Positions 16,116 through 24,905 of a stretch of DNA of 43,448 nucleotides are shown here, in pieces. The stretch lies in NCBI GenBank assembly GCA_946186895.1, contig CAMHOW010000015.1:1-43448 (forward strand), in the 5' to 3' direction. This DNA comes from an uncultured Fibrobacter sp. (GTDB lineage: Bacteria > Fibrobacterota > Fibrobacteria > Fibrobacterales > Fibrobacteraceae). A program made the translations under genes and the position numbers. Every line of letters begins with the position of its first letter. Within the stretch, counting starts at the first letter, position 1. The notes under the pieces were generated by a model that was given only the letters and a program-made list of their open reading frames with translations, searched no databases and was not told the origin of the DNA.

Positions 16116-19100
16116 ATGACTAGCACAAAAACCTTCCTTTTTATCTTGATTTTCGCCATTTTGGCCTTTGTGCAAGGGGCGTTGGCGCAAGAAGCGCCTG
16201 CGGGTTTGTCCATCGACACGGATTACAACCCTGGCCAGGCTGGTTACTACTATGTGAATATGCCGCTAGAAAACGAAACCGAGGTGAATCTTCAGAACAG
16301 TGATCTGGTGTTCAAGATATATGACAATGGCGGCAAGAACGGACTCTACAATTGTGATAGTTGGGAACCTGAAGATGTTATCCTCCATGCCCCCAGCGGC
16401 TATGTTTTTGAGGTGACAGGACGTATTGTTTATTTGGACGACGATGACCAACTTGTCATTTATAACGGTGGAAACTACCGCTCTCCTCAACTTTATTGCT
16501 ATGGCTGCGACGATGAAGACTTCCGTTCCATAGATAATATTGGTACTTACGAGACCCTTGATAATATTATGCTGGTAAGTCATGAACCTGGCTCAGAACC
16601 TCAAGAAGGTTTTGAACTGACCGTACGGATGAAACCCAATACCCATATCCACAACATTTCTTTTAATCAGCAGTCGGGCGGGACCTGGACGGCAAATTCC
16701 GGCAGTGCTGCCATTGCTTCCCGTTCCGTGGATCTTACCTTTACTCCCGAAGCTAACCGTGTACTGACGTCGCTAAAGGTTATCAAGACCGGCGATGCCT
16801 CTACCGAGCTTTCGCTTACCAAGTTAGGTGAAAATAGCTACCGCTTTACCATGCCCGACTACGATGTTACCGTGGTTCCCAGCGCCTATGATTGGGAATG
16901 GACTAGTGAGAATACTATTGTCCATCTTGATAATCAAGGGGTCCTTACGGTTCGTGCCATTGCCGGCAGCGATGGCTCCATGGCAGATTATCAAGATAAT
17001 TATCGCGTCCCTTGGTTAAGCAAGAATCAAGATATAAAAAGCCTGGTCGTGCAATCTGGGGTGACAACACTTGGACGGTATGCTTTCTTCAACCTTGAAA
17101 ATTTAACCTCTGTCTCGTTACCTGATGGCTTAAGGGAAATTCATCATGGTGCGTTCTGGTACTGTGAAAGACTGCCCGAAATCACGATTCCCTATACGGT
17201 TACATCGGTGTCTTCTAATGCTTTCTACTACAATAGATCGATAGCTCATGTCTATAACTATGCTCATGCCGAAGCAATCAGTTGGGATGGCAACAATACG
17301 GATTTCAAGTCGGGCAAGAATACGCAAATGCATGTGCTCCCTTCGCAACTTGCGGCTTATCAAGAAAAGTTTGGTGATGGGCTCAACGTCACCTTTGTAG
17401 GTGACCTGGCCGCATCGGGCAACTGGACGGATGCCGGTAAATATGCCGCCAGTTTCTCGCAGCAGAATGGCAACACCATCACCATTACCAACGAGGCCGA
17501 GATGGCTCGCCTTGCCTATATGGTGAATATCGCTCAGAATACTTATGCGCACTACACTTTCAAGCTTGCTCGCGACTTAATCATGGATAGCCATATCTGG
17601 TCGCCTATTGGCACAGGCCCCTTCTCTTACCAATTCAACCAGAGACCCTTTATGGGAACATTTGATGGCCAGGGCCATACGATTAATGGCATTATTGTCA
17701 ACCGTAGCGGCTCGAGTTACAACGGACTTTTTGGTTATGTGGGCGACTTGGATGGCTATAATGCTTATGGCGAGGTGAAAAATCTTAGCCTAAAGCAGAG
17801 CAGCATTAAGGGTGGTAACCATACCGGAGGCCTGGTGGGCTATCTTCACTACGGTCGAGTGACCAATTGCTTTACCGATGCCACTGTGAACGGGAGTCAA
17901 TATGTGGGTGGTCTTGTCGGTACCATGGAAGGCTTTTCGTCAAATGATATTACCGCCTACGTTACTAAGAGCCTTTATATGGGTAGTAATGTCAGCGGAA
18001 ACGAGAATGTCCGTGCCGTAGTGGGATACCGTAAAAGTATTGAATATTGCTCTATCACATCTTACTACACCAATAAGAACGTATCTACAAAGACACAGTA
18101 CGATGTCTATGCCGTCAAGGCGTTCGATGATAGTTCTGAAGATGTTACAGTCACTTTCAGTGACAAGGGCAAGGTTGTTTATGAGGGTGACACCTACGTT
18201 GCTACCGACGGCAGTGCAACCTTTACCGTCCGCGGCACAGATCCGTACCGAGCTCTCTCCAGTGTCGCCGTCAATGGGAACCAGATTGCCTCTGCGGCAG
18301 GAACTTTCTCCTTTGAAGATTATTCCAGTGCGGAAGCCTGCCATATCAGTGCTACCCTTAGCCATCAGCAACTTGATGGAAGCGGTACACCGGACGACCC
18401 CTACCTTATCTCCGACATGGATGACTGGAACCTGTTTGCGGAACTGGTGGCAGGCGGTGCAACCTTCAGTGGCAAGTTTGTTAAGCAAGTGAATCAAATC
18501 GGTGACCAGGGGCAGGGTAGTGGCCCGCATAACGGCATCACGACTATGGTGGGCAAAAGCGAGGCATCCAGTTTCCAGGGCACCTATGACGGCTCAGAGT
18601 ATTACATCATAGGCTCTATCAATAGCACTGACGACTATGCCGCCCCGTTCCGCTTTGTGAAGAACGCAACCATCAAGAATGTCAAGGTGGCCGGTACATT
18701 CAATGTGGGTAAGCATGGTTCTGCCCTTGTGGGTAGGACCTACGGAACCACGCTCATTGATACCGTGTGGGTGCATGCGGCCTCCATCAGCAGTTCCCGC
18801 AATGACAATGGTAACCGCTATATGGGCGGAGTGGTTGGTCACGGCGGTAGTTCTACGCTGACCATGAAAAACATCCTCTTCGAGGCTGACATGACGAATG
18901 ACGGAGACTACACTGGAGGCCTGTTGGGGTGGACCGATGGCATGGCCCTCAGGCTCGATAGTTGTACGTTCCACGGGAGTTTCTCGGGTAACGGAAAATT
19001 CCACCCGATTGCAGCGAGAAAATCGTACGCGATTATGCACACTACTGCCAACAATGTCTATTTCTACACTGGACCTAAGAATATTGAAAACGCTCATATT

Positions 19101-20483
19101 GCCGTATCGGCTATCCGCGTGCAATCTGAACCCCCTGCTGATGGCAGCTACGGGACGGCTGTGGATGCTCTGACCGGTAATAGGACCAGTTACTATTACA
19201 ACGATGCTCCCCAGGGATTCCATATCGACTATGACAAGGAGCGTGGCTCGGTGGGCTACTACTTTGTCAACATGCAGTGCGAAAACATGAACCAACGAGT
19301 GGTGGTTGGCTCCGGTATGACTTCCTTTATGATCTATGACGATGGTGGAAAGTTGAGTAATGCATGTGGCGCAAATGGTGATTCAAAACTGACCGTAGTC
19401 GCCCCCAAGAATCTCCTAGAGGTACAGGGCCGGGTTGTGGGTTTGGATGTGGAGCGCGACTATCTCTCTATCGGTGACGATGCAGGCCACACTCTGTTCT
19501 ATTTTGGTTATGGAGATTTTGAAGATCCCGAATGGGCGGATATCCCAAGTGCCACTACGGCAGGCCATGTACTCTATGTCAGCACCGGTAACGAAGCAGA
19601 TGGCCAGTATGATGGTTATGAGATACAGGTGACGCTCCAGAGTGATGGAAATATCCATTTCGGGGCTATAACCATGGAAGAAGATGGCTTGTGGGCAATT
19701 ATTGATGGGAATTATGCGTATGACGACGAGACGGTTGTTCCGCAAGCCTATGGGGTTGATACAGTCGTGTTTGACCGTGAATTTAAGGTGGACGCTTTCT
19801 CTACCATCATGCTGCCCTTTGAAAGGGAGATGGGCACCGGTATCGATTTGGCCAAGGTATCTGGGGCGGAGTTCTATGGTTTCAGCGAGATGAAGTACGA
19901 GGATGGCAAGTGGACTGCCGGAGCAACGCAGGTGACCGGTTCGCTCGAGGCTAATACGCCTTATTTGGTAAAGCCTACGGCAAAAAGAATCACCTTTGGT
20001 GGCAAGATGGTCATAAGAACTACGGGGATTGGTGGCAACCGCAAGACTGCCCGGGACGGCTGGGAGTTCCGCGGAACCTACAAGCGCTTCGTGTTCGGTG
20101 ATTCTTCCGAAATTCTTGGAAGTACCTATGGCTTTGTGGCGAAGGATACGGTTCTCAGTGGCAAGCAATTCTCGGCAGGCCAGTTCGTGAAGGCGGGCCC
20201 CAGGGCATATATTCAGCCTATGCGCGCCTACCTGGTGCATGTTGACGCCAATAGCGGGGCCAAGAATGCTGGTGGCTTCGGTGAGTTTGGCGAGCTGCCT
20301 GAGATCATTGACCTGAAGATTATGGATGAACATGGCAATGTCACTGAGACGGCAACTCTCAATACCCGGACCGGTGAAATCAAGCGTGATCGTTGGTTTG
20401 ATCTGCAGGGCCGTCAGCTGAAGGGTAAGCCCTCTGAAAAGGGCAAGTACCTGCACAACGGCAAGGTGGAAGTAGTTAGGTAA
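16116..20483 (+). CDS. Large secreted adhesin-like protein (CUB-like, BspA-type LRR, GLUG repeats)
   Basis: A 1455-residue exported protein; AGAGG precedes the ATG. After a signal peptide (residues 1-25, ending ALAQ) come: a CUB-like module (about 35-175, with FKIYDNGGKN and YVFEVTGRIVYL); BspA-type leucine-rich repeats (about 295-395, TSVSLPDGLREI and PEITIPYTV); GLUG motifs (about 520-605, NGLFGYVG, TGGLVGYL, VGGLVGTM); further beta-rich segments with one more GLUG-like patch (about 905-950); a second CUB-like module (about 1028-1178, FMIYDDGGKL, LLEVQGRVVGL); and a C-terminal region ending FDLQGRQLKGKPS, the conserved tail also seen in the remnant at 15787. Such proteins are surface or secreted and probably bind polymers or host material; no enzyme motif was seen. 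The C-terminus may serve outer-membrane sorting. Confidence 0.88.
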   Translation: MTSTKTFLFILIFAILAFVQGALAQEAPAGLSIDTDYNPGQAGYYYVNMPLENETEVNLQNSDLVFKIYDNGGKNGLYNCDSWEPEDVILHAPSGYVFEVTGRIVYLDDDDQLVIYNGGNYRSPQLYCYGCDDEDFRSIDNIGTYETLDNIMLVSHEPGSEPQEGFELTVRMKPNTHIHNISFNQQSGGTWTANSGSAAIASRSVDLTFTPEANRVLTSLKVIKTGDASTELSLTKLGENSYRFTMPDYDVTVVPSAYDWEWTSENTIVHLDNQGVLTVRAIAGSDGSMADYQDNYRVPWLSKNQDIKSLVVQSGVTTLGRYAFFNLENLTSVSLPDGLREIHHGAFWYCERLPEITIPYTVTSVSSNAFYYNRSIAHVYNYAHAEAISWDGNNTDFKSGKNTQMHVLPSQLAAYQEKFGDGLNVTFVGDLAASGNWTDAGKYAASFSQQNGNTITITNEAEMARLAYMVNIAQNTYAHYTFKLARDLIMDSHIWSPIGTGPFSYQFNQRPFMGTFDGQGHTINGIIVNRSGSSYNGLFGYVGDLDGYNAYGEVKNLSLKQSSIKGGNHTGGLVGYLHYGRVTNCFTDATVNGSQYVGGLVGTMEGFSSNDITAYVTKSLYMGSNVSGNENVRAVVGYRKSIEYCSITSYYTNKNVSTKTQYDVYAVKAFDDSSEDVTVTFSDKGKVVYEGDTYVATDGSATFTVRGTDPYRALSSVAVNGNQIASAAGTFSFEDYSSAEACHISATLSHQQLDGSGTPDDPYLISDMDDWNLFAELVAGGATFSGKFVKQVNQIGDQGQGSGPHNGITTMVGKSEASSFQGTYDGSEYYIIGSINSTDDYAAPFRFVKNATIKNVKVAGTFNVGKHGSALVGRTYGTTLIDTVWVHAASISSSRNDNGNRYMGGVVGHGGSSTLTMKNILFEADMTNDGDYTGGLLGWTDGMALRLDSCTFHGSFSGNGKFHPIAARKSYAIMHTTANNVYFYTGPKNIENAHIAVSAIRVQSEPPADGSYGTAVDALTGNRTSYYYNDAPQGFHIDYDKERGSVGYYFVNMQCENMNQRVVVGSGMTSFMIYDDGGKLSNACGANGDSKLTVVAPKNLLEVQGRVVGLDVERDYLSIGDDAGHTLFYFGYGDFEDPEWADIPSATTAGHVLYVSTGNEADGQYDGYEIQVTLQSDGNIHFGAITMEEDGLWAIIDGNYAYDDETVVPQAYGVDTVVFDREFKVDAFSTIMLPFEREMGTGIDLAKVSGAEFYGFSEMKYEDGKWTAGATQVTGSLEANTPYLVKPTAKRITFGGKMVIRTTGIGGNRKTARDGWEFRGTYKRFVFGDSSEILGSTYGFVAKDTVLSGKQFSAGQFVKAGPRAYIQPMRAYLVHVDANSGAKNAGGFGEFGELPEIIDLKIMDEHGNVTETATLNTRTGEIKRDRWFDLQGRQLKGKPSEKGKYLHNGKVEVVR

Positions 20484-20486
20484 CGC

Positions 20487-21140
20487 CTATCCCTCGCCGC
20501 TTTCGCGACGGGAATAGACACATCCACAGTAATTCTGGCGGTACAGATTGTATTCAGCGGAAAGCTGGATAGAACGCTTGTAACCGCCCTTCTTTTTGAA
20601 GTCGCTGGGGAGCCTTTTGATGCCGTAGATATCGCATTGCTCCTGCACCACCTCGTTTAATACCTGGGCGTCTTTCATGGGGCTGATGGTCAGGGTGGTG
20701 GTGAAGTAGTCGGCATTCAGCTCCTGGGCGAGGCGGGCCGCTTCGGCGAGGCGAAGCTCGAAACATTTGCGGCAGCGCTTGCCCCCCTCGGGTTCTTTTT
20801 CTAGCCCACGGACGGCGTCGTAAAACTTTTTCGGGTCGTATTCACCTTCGACGAGGGTGACGGGGTGCTTGGTCTTGAATTCTTTCACGAACCGCTTGAT
20901 TTCTTCGACACGATGGCGGTATTCTTCGTCAGGGGCGATATTGGGGTTGTAGTAGAACAGCGTTATCCGAAAATATTGCGACAGGTACTCGATGGTGTAG
21001 CTGCTACAGGGGGCACAGCAGGCGTGGAGCAGCAGGTGCGGCACCTCGCCGGTGCGTTCCAAGCGCCGGATGATGTAGTCCAGGTCCCGCTGGTAGTTGT
21101 GCTTGGGGGCGGTGTTGCTATTTTGCTCTTTACTGATCAT
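20487..21140 (-). CDS. queH: Epoxyqueuosine reductase QueH
   Basis: A 217-residue QueH (DUF208) protein, which reduces epoxyqueuosine to queuosine in tRNA. QueH is the non-cobalamin alternative to QueG and uses a 4Fe-4S cluster and a second metal. Characteristic pieces are LLHACCAPCSSY (about residues 37-48), FYYNPNIAPDEEYRHR (about 63-78), the cysteine pair CRKCFELRLAEAA (about 122) and the C-terminal YCGCVYS. All four cysteine groups expected for metal binding are present. It is convergent with the adhesin gene, three bases apart. A palindromic repeat separates it from lpxA upstream. Confidence 0.93.
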   Translation of the reverse strand: MISKEQNSNTAPKHNYQRDLDYIIRRLERTGEVPHLLLHACCAPCSSYTIEYLSQYFRITLFYYNPNIAPDEEYRHRVEEIKRFVKEFKTKHPVTLVEGEYDPKKFYDAVRGLEKEPEGGKRCRKCFELRLAEAARLAQELNADYFTTTLTISPMKDAQVLNEVVQEQCDIYGIKRLPSDFKKKGGYKRSIQLSAEYNLYRQNYCGCVYSRRESGEG

Positions 21141-21164
21141 CTTTGACTTTAAAAGTATCTTTTT

Positions 21165-21222
21165 GCGTCATGGCGAACTTGATTCGCCATCTAGATTCCG
21201 GCTCGGAGGCCGGAATGACGTT
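21165..21222. repeat. Double-hairpin dispersed repeat between lpxA and queH
   Basis: Two palindromes lie side by side: ATGGCGAA-CTTGA-TTCGCCAT (21170-21190) and ATTCCGGC-TCGGAG-GCCGGAAT (21195-21216). Outer bases CGTCA and TGACG also pair. The reverse complement of the second half (AACGTCATTCCGGCC...GAGCCGGAATCT) recurs inside the coding sequence at 39171-39202. Confidence 0.85.
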
Positions 21223-21225
21223 GGT

Positions 21226-21993
21226 TCAGGGCCTCACCAGCGTATGCGTCCAGTGCTCGCCGAAAAATTCCTTGAAAAGCGGGTCCCCGTCAGCCGTCAG
21301 CTCGTCGATCATTTCTTGCAGGGGTCGGCCGCTACGGTATAGGGCTCGGAAGGCTTTGTCCAAGTTGGAGATTCGCTCTTCGGAAAACTCATCGGCGTGG
21401 AGCTTCAGGGCGTGAAGGTTCAGGCCACTCCACTTGAGTGGCGTGCCCAGTGCCTTGCACGCTGGCGGAACATCCTTGTCCACCTTCAGGGTGGCCCCTA
21501 CGAAGGCGAAGGCTCCTACCTGGTTGCGCTGCTGCATGCCCACATTTCCGCCCAGGGTGGCGTACCGTCCGATTCGGGCGTGGCCTCCCAGCTGGCATCC
21601 GTTGGAAATCACGGCTCCTTCTTCGATAAGGCAGTCGTGGCCCACGTGGGAGTACGTCATGAGCAATACCTTGTCGGCCAGGCGTGTTATACCGCCGCCC
21701 TGTGCCGTTCCCCGGTTCAGGGTGCAGTATTCCCGGATGATACAGTTTTCTCCGATTTCGAGCCGTGTATCTTCGCCGTTGTATTTTAGATCCTGTGGCG
21801 GTGCGCCCAAGACTGCTCCGTCAAAAACGTGGGTTCTCTTGCCGATGAATACGCCGCCATAAACGTGAACTCGAGCCTCCAGCACCACGCCTTCTGCAAT
21901 TTCGGCACCGGCATCTACAAGGCACCAGGGGCCGATAACGGCGGTGTCGTGAACTTTTGCAGAAGGGTGTACGAATGCGGACGGGTGAATCAT
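21226..21993 (-). CDS. lpxA: Acyl-ACP--UDP-N-acetylglucosamine O-acyltransferase
   Basis: LpxA catalyses the first step of lipid A synthesis, moving a hydroxyacyl chain from ACP to UDP-GlcNAc. Its 255 residues match the family. The N-terminal two thirds are a left-handed parallel beta-helix of hexapeptide repeats (IHPSAFVHPSAKV, VIGPWCLVDAG). The active-site histidine lies in YSHVGHDC near residue 122. GAPPQDLKY (about 73) and the C-terminal helices (LNLHALKL...EERISNLDKAFRALYRSG) are standard. This shows that the organism makes lipid A. It follows a small membrane-protein gene after 25 bases on the same strand. Confidence 0.95.
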   Translation of the reverse strand: MIHPSAFVHPSAKVHDTAVIGPWCLVDAGAEIAEGVVLEARVHVYGGVFIGKRTHVFDGAVLGAPPQDLKYNGEDTRLEIGENCIIREYCTLNRGTAQGGGITRLADKVLLMTYSHVGHDCLIEEGAVISNGCQLGGHARIGRYATLGGNVGMQQRNQVGAFAFVGATLKVDKDVPPACKALGTPLKWSGLNLHALKLHADEFSEERISNLDKAFRALYRSGRPLQEMIDELTADGDPLFKEFFGEHWTHTLVRP

Positions 21994-22018
21994 GGCAGGG
22001 AATATAGCTAATGGAAGG

Positions 22019-22408
22019 CTAGAAATTCAGGGTGCCCACGGCCACGATCCAGAAACAGACTGTACTGACCACGGCAAGGCTCCCCATGACGGTGCGTTCC
22101 TTGTAGCTGGTGCTAAAAAGAACCGTGGCTGCGTAAAAAGTCAGGTATAGCGCAAAAAAGAAGGCGAGGATTCTTGTGATAAGAAAGGGGATAGTCTCGG
22201 GTAGAATACCGCCAGCGCTGAGCAGTACGAACAGGGCCACGAACTGCAGGGTGGTGGGCACGATAAATGCCTTGCGTACCTCGGGCGGGATAACCTTGTG
22301 CTGGGCGTTCATGGCGTAGGCTCCCCAGGGAGCACCGCAGGCAAGGGCGATGTTCAAGACGATGGAGGGCAAGAAGGCGACAGCTCCGATGGCGGCTGCG
22401 ATAATCAT
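22019..22408 (-). CDS. Four-helix membrane protein of unknown function
   Basis: A 129-residue, very hydrophobic protein with four likely transmembrane segments (about residues 2-24, 48-66, 71-95 and 105-125). The loop after the first helix contains APWGAYAMNAQHKVIPPEVR. I recognise no family. It precedes lpxA by 25 bases on the same strand, so the two are probably co-transcribed. No SD sequence stands out. The consistent membrane topology makes it a credible gene. Confidence 0.65.
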   Translation of the reverse strand: MIIAAAIGAVAFLPSIVLNIALACGAPWGAYAMNAQHKVIPPEVRKAFIVPTTLQFVALFVLLSAGGILPETIPFLITRILAFFFALYLTFYAATVLFSTSYKERTVMGSLAVVSTVCFWIVAVGTLNF

Positions 22409-22423
22409 TTAATACAAAACTAG

Positions 22424-22465
22424 AAAAAAAGACGTCCCTGGGCAAAGGAGCAGCCTAGGGACGTC
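22424..22465 (-). terminator. Rho-independent terminator of the barrel-protein gene
   Basis: On the minus strand GACGTCCCTAGGC (22465-22453) pairs with GCCCAGGGACGTC (22443-22431), a 13-bp stem with one G-U pair, followed by seven T (22430-22424). It separates the gene ending at 22556 from the membrane-protein/lpxA unit. Confidence 0.92.
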
Positions 22466-22555
22466 AAGGGAGTGTTTGGGTATGCATTAAGATAGAATCT
22501 GGCAGGGGGAAATGCCTATGGGGCGTATACAATTTCGTTTACCTGTGTAACCAGC

Positions 22556-24028
22556 CTAAAACCGCACTTTGGCCTCGGCAAAGCCCCTTACGGGGATAGG
22601 CTCTAGCCTTTCCATGCCCTTGAAGGTACAGACTAGCGAAAAATCCAGAAAAACTCCGGAAATCAGGAATTCTGTTCGCAATCGCAGGTCATCTTGTGGG
22701 CGCCCTTTGGGGGCGATAAGGGTGAATTTCGTGTAACTTTTGGAGCGGTCACGGAAAAGGCTGGATAATTCCAGATGGGGAGGGGCAAATCCCTTGGGTC
22801 TTTCTTGCCGGACCCGGACGGATGCTCCCAGAACCCATAAATCCCAGGGGCTCGCGTTAATGCCGCCTTTCCAGTCTGTTTCCCGGCAGTTGGAACCGGC
22901 ATCCCGGCAGGTCACGCTGGCGGCCACCCGCAAAAATTCGGGCCCGGATTCTCCTCCAAGCTTTAGCCGTACCGCCATGGTGTCGGCGTCTAGGGGCGAA
23001 ATCAGGCCTGCGTTGGCTGTAACTTTGGTATCCAGCAGGTCGGGGGCCCGCATGGACAGGCTTTGGGAACCCCAGTACCTGCTTTTTTGAATGGTGTTGC
23101 TAAGGCGGGCCCACCTGGGAATGTCTTCTCGGTGGATGTAGGCAGTGGTTCGCCAACTGTATACAGTGCCGGCACTTTTTATACCGTCGTCGCTGTTCGT
23201 ACCCTCGTCAATCCTGTCGCTGCCGTACAGCTGGATCTTGATTAGCGGGAATTGTTGCCCGTACTGCCACCAGGCTGCCACTTGGGTGAAGGATGTTTTT
23301 GTCTGTAAACCTAGGGAGTGGATACCTTTATGGTCCGCGTGAATGGTGTCGGTGGCTTGGACATCGCCGTTGCCAAAACCGTGCCAGTAGAATGCTTCTA
23401 TGGTCGCAGCCCTCCGCTGGCTGTATCCTAGCCGGACTTGGGTGGTCTTGGCTGTATCCAGAAGACCCGCCACATGAAAATTCCCTAGCGGGTATAGAAG
23501 TGCCGTTCCCCAGAGGGTATCCAGAGGAATCTGGCTGTGGAGTTCCCGGGTGGAAATGTCGCCGAAATAGGCCTCGCTACCCTGGTTCTTGTAGGCAAGG
23601 AGCTCCTGGGAACCGAGCCGCAGGGTATAGCGGTAGAATTGCAGCTGCAGTTCGGTGCGGTGGCTTTCCAGATGGCCGATAGAATCAATACGGCCCTTCC
23701 AGTCCACGTAGCCGTGGGGTGCGAGACTCGGGCGGGTCGGGGCTTTTACCGTGCGGCGAGGCGACTTGGGCCGTGCAGCTTGCGAGGGCGGCTCTTCGCA
23801 ACTTTCCTGGGCGTAGACTTGGGCAAGCAGGCAGGCCTCTTCCTGGTTGCCTTCTTCTAGCAGGTCCAGGATTTCGGTAGCCTCTTCCGCCGTGATAATG
23901 CCGTTGTCCCACCAGTCAAAGACTTTCGCCTCGTCCACTGGGCTTGCTGCGGCTTGTAGCACCCCGAGGGCAAGCGTTGCGGCTACGATGAATCTGCAGG
24001 GCTGTTTTACGAGTCGTGTTCGGTTCAA
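22556..24028 (-). CDS. Probable outer-membrane beta-barrel protein
   Basis: A 490-residue exported protein. The start is a TTG at 24028, supported by AGGAG seven bases upstream. A signal peptide (about residues 1-28, ending QAAAS) is followed by a helical hairpin (KVFDWWDNGIITAEEATEIL...EEACLLAQVYA) and a basic Pro/Ser/Arg-rich linker (about 75-105). From about 110 to the end it is rich in alternating polar and aromatic beta strands and finishes in ARG/VRF-type residues with terminal Phe, typical of barrel proteins inserted by BamA. No named family is recognised. The SD lies in the loop of a 10-bp inverted repeat. It is divergent from rsmG. Confidence 0.75.
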   Translation of the reverse strand: MNRTRLVKQPCRFIVAATLALGVLQAAASPVDEAKVFDWWDNGIITAEEATEILDLLEEGNQEEACLLAQVYAQESCEEPPSQAARPKSPRRTVKAPTRPSLAPHGYVDWKGRIDSIGHLESHRTELQLQFYRYTLRLGSQELLAYKNQGSEAYFGDISTRELHSQIPLDTLWGTALLYPLGNFHVAGLLDTAKTTQVRLGYSQRRAATIEAFYWHGFGNGDVQATDTIHADHKGIHSLGLQTKTSFTQVAAWWQYGQQFPLIKIQLYGSDRIDEGTNSDDGIKSAGTVYSWRTTAYIHREDIPRWARLSNTIQKSRYWGSQSLSMRAPDLLDTKVTANAGLISPLDADTMAVRLKLGGESGPEFLRVAASVTCRDAGSNCRETDWKGGINASPWDLWVLGASVRVRQERPKGFAPPHLELSSLFRDRSKSYTKFTLIAPKGRPQDDLRLRTEFLISGVFLDFSLVCTFKGMERLEPIPVRGFAEAKVRF

Positions 24029-24059
24029 AATAAGTCTCCTCTAGGTATAGACTTATTTT
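24027..24059 (-). promoter_or_regulatory. 10-bp inverted repeat around the ribosome binding site of the barrel gene
   Basis: AAAATAAGTC (24027-24036) and GACTTATTTT (24050-24059) are perfect complements with a 13-base loop. Read on the minus strand, the loop carries AGAGGA and the TTG start begins inside the 3' arm. It could be an RNA hairpin controlling translation or a protein-binding operator between divergent genes. Confidence 0.6.
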
Positions 24060-24097
24060 TGTCCCGAAATAGGCCAAAGTTTTTTTATTTTTTCGTT

Positions 24098-24889
24098 ATG
24101 GCAAGTTCAAACTGGTCCAAAAAGCCATTTTCCCGCGATGGTGCGGGTCGGCAACCTTTCCGCAATGGGTCGGCGGCGGGTCGTGACTTTGTACCCCACC
24201 TGAAGGCGCCCCGCACCGACTTCCCGCTGTTTAACGGCAAGCGTGTAAAGCCGTCGCTTGAGGGGCTGGACAAGCTTTTGCATTATTACGGCGTGGAGCT
24301 CCAGCCCGAGACCCTGAAACAGATCTGGGAATTTCACCAGCTGCTCCGGGCCAACAACGATGACCAGGATCTGACCCGCCTAAACGCTTTTGAGACCATG
24401 GTGGAACGGCACTATGCCGACTGTACGCTGATTAATGCCTACGTGCCCAAGTGGCCCGCCCGCATGATCGATGTGGGGAGTGGCGCCGGGTTCCCGGGAA
24501 TCCCCCTCAAGATTGTGAACCCTTCCATCCGTCTTACCCTTTGCGAACCCCGCCCGAACCGTATCAATTTCCTCAATATGGTCATCGAGAAGATGGGCCT
24601 CAAGGGAATCGACGTGTTCGGCCACAAGGTCACTAGCCGTAGCATGACTATTCCGGTGGATGGTGTTATCAGCCGTGCTTTTGAGCTGATGGAAAAGACC
24701 CTGCCCCGAATAGCCAACTCCCTGAAGGTTGGCGGCCGCGTGTTCTTTATGAAGGGCCCTGCCGTCGCCGACGAGCTCAAGACCTTCCACCCCGAAGATT
24801 TTGGCTACAAGTTTGTGGGCAAGCATTTCTACACCATCCCCAACAGCACGCAAGAACGCGCGCTGATTATTTTAGAGCGCGTAGAGTAG
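24098..24889 (+). CDS. rsmG: 16S rRNA (guanine527-N7)-methyltransferase RsmG
   Basis: RsmG methylates G527 of 16S rRNA using SAM. The ATG at 24098 is chosen because the in-frame sequence before it is T-rich leader rather than coding. That gives 263 residues, longer than the usual 205-240, owing to a basic, probably disordered N-terminal extension of about 45 residues (WSKKPFSRDGAGRQPFRNG). The family core follows: LTRLNAFETMVERHYADC near 103, SAM-binding MIDVGSGAGFPGIPLKI near 136, CEPRPNRINFL near 161 and SRAFELMEKTLP near 203. No SD precedes the start. It is convergent with the M15-like gene. Confidence 0.93.
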   Translation: MASSNWSKKPFSRDGAGRQPFRNGSAAGRDFVPHLKAPRTDFPLFNGKRVKPSLEGLDKLLHYYGVELQPETLKQIWEFHQLLRANNDDQDLTRLNAFETMVERHYADCTLINAYVPKWPARMIDVGSGAGFPGIPLKIVNPSIRLTLCEPRPNRINFLNMVIEKMGLKGIDVFGHKVTSRSMTIPVDGVISRAFELMEKTLPRIANSLKVGGRVFFMKGPAVADELKTFHPEDFGYKFVGKHFYTIPNSTQERALIILERVE

Positions 24890-24905
24890 CTTAGTTTTTT
24901 GAGCG

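Noticed and set aside
19416..20456. A 346-codon minus-strand frame opposite the end of the adhesin
   Set aside because: No start context and no domain; the adhesin frame is intact and has a homologous tail at 15787.
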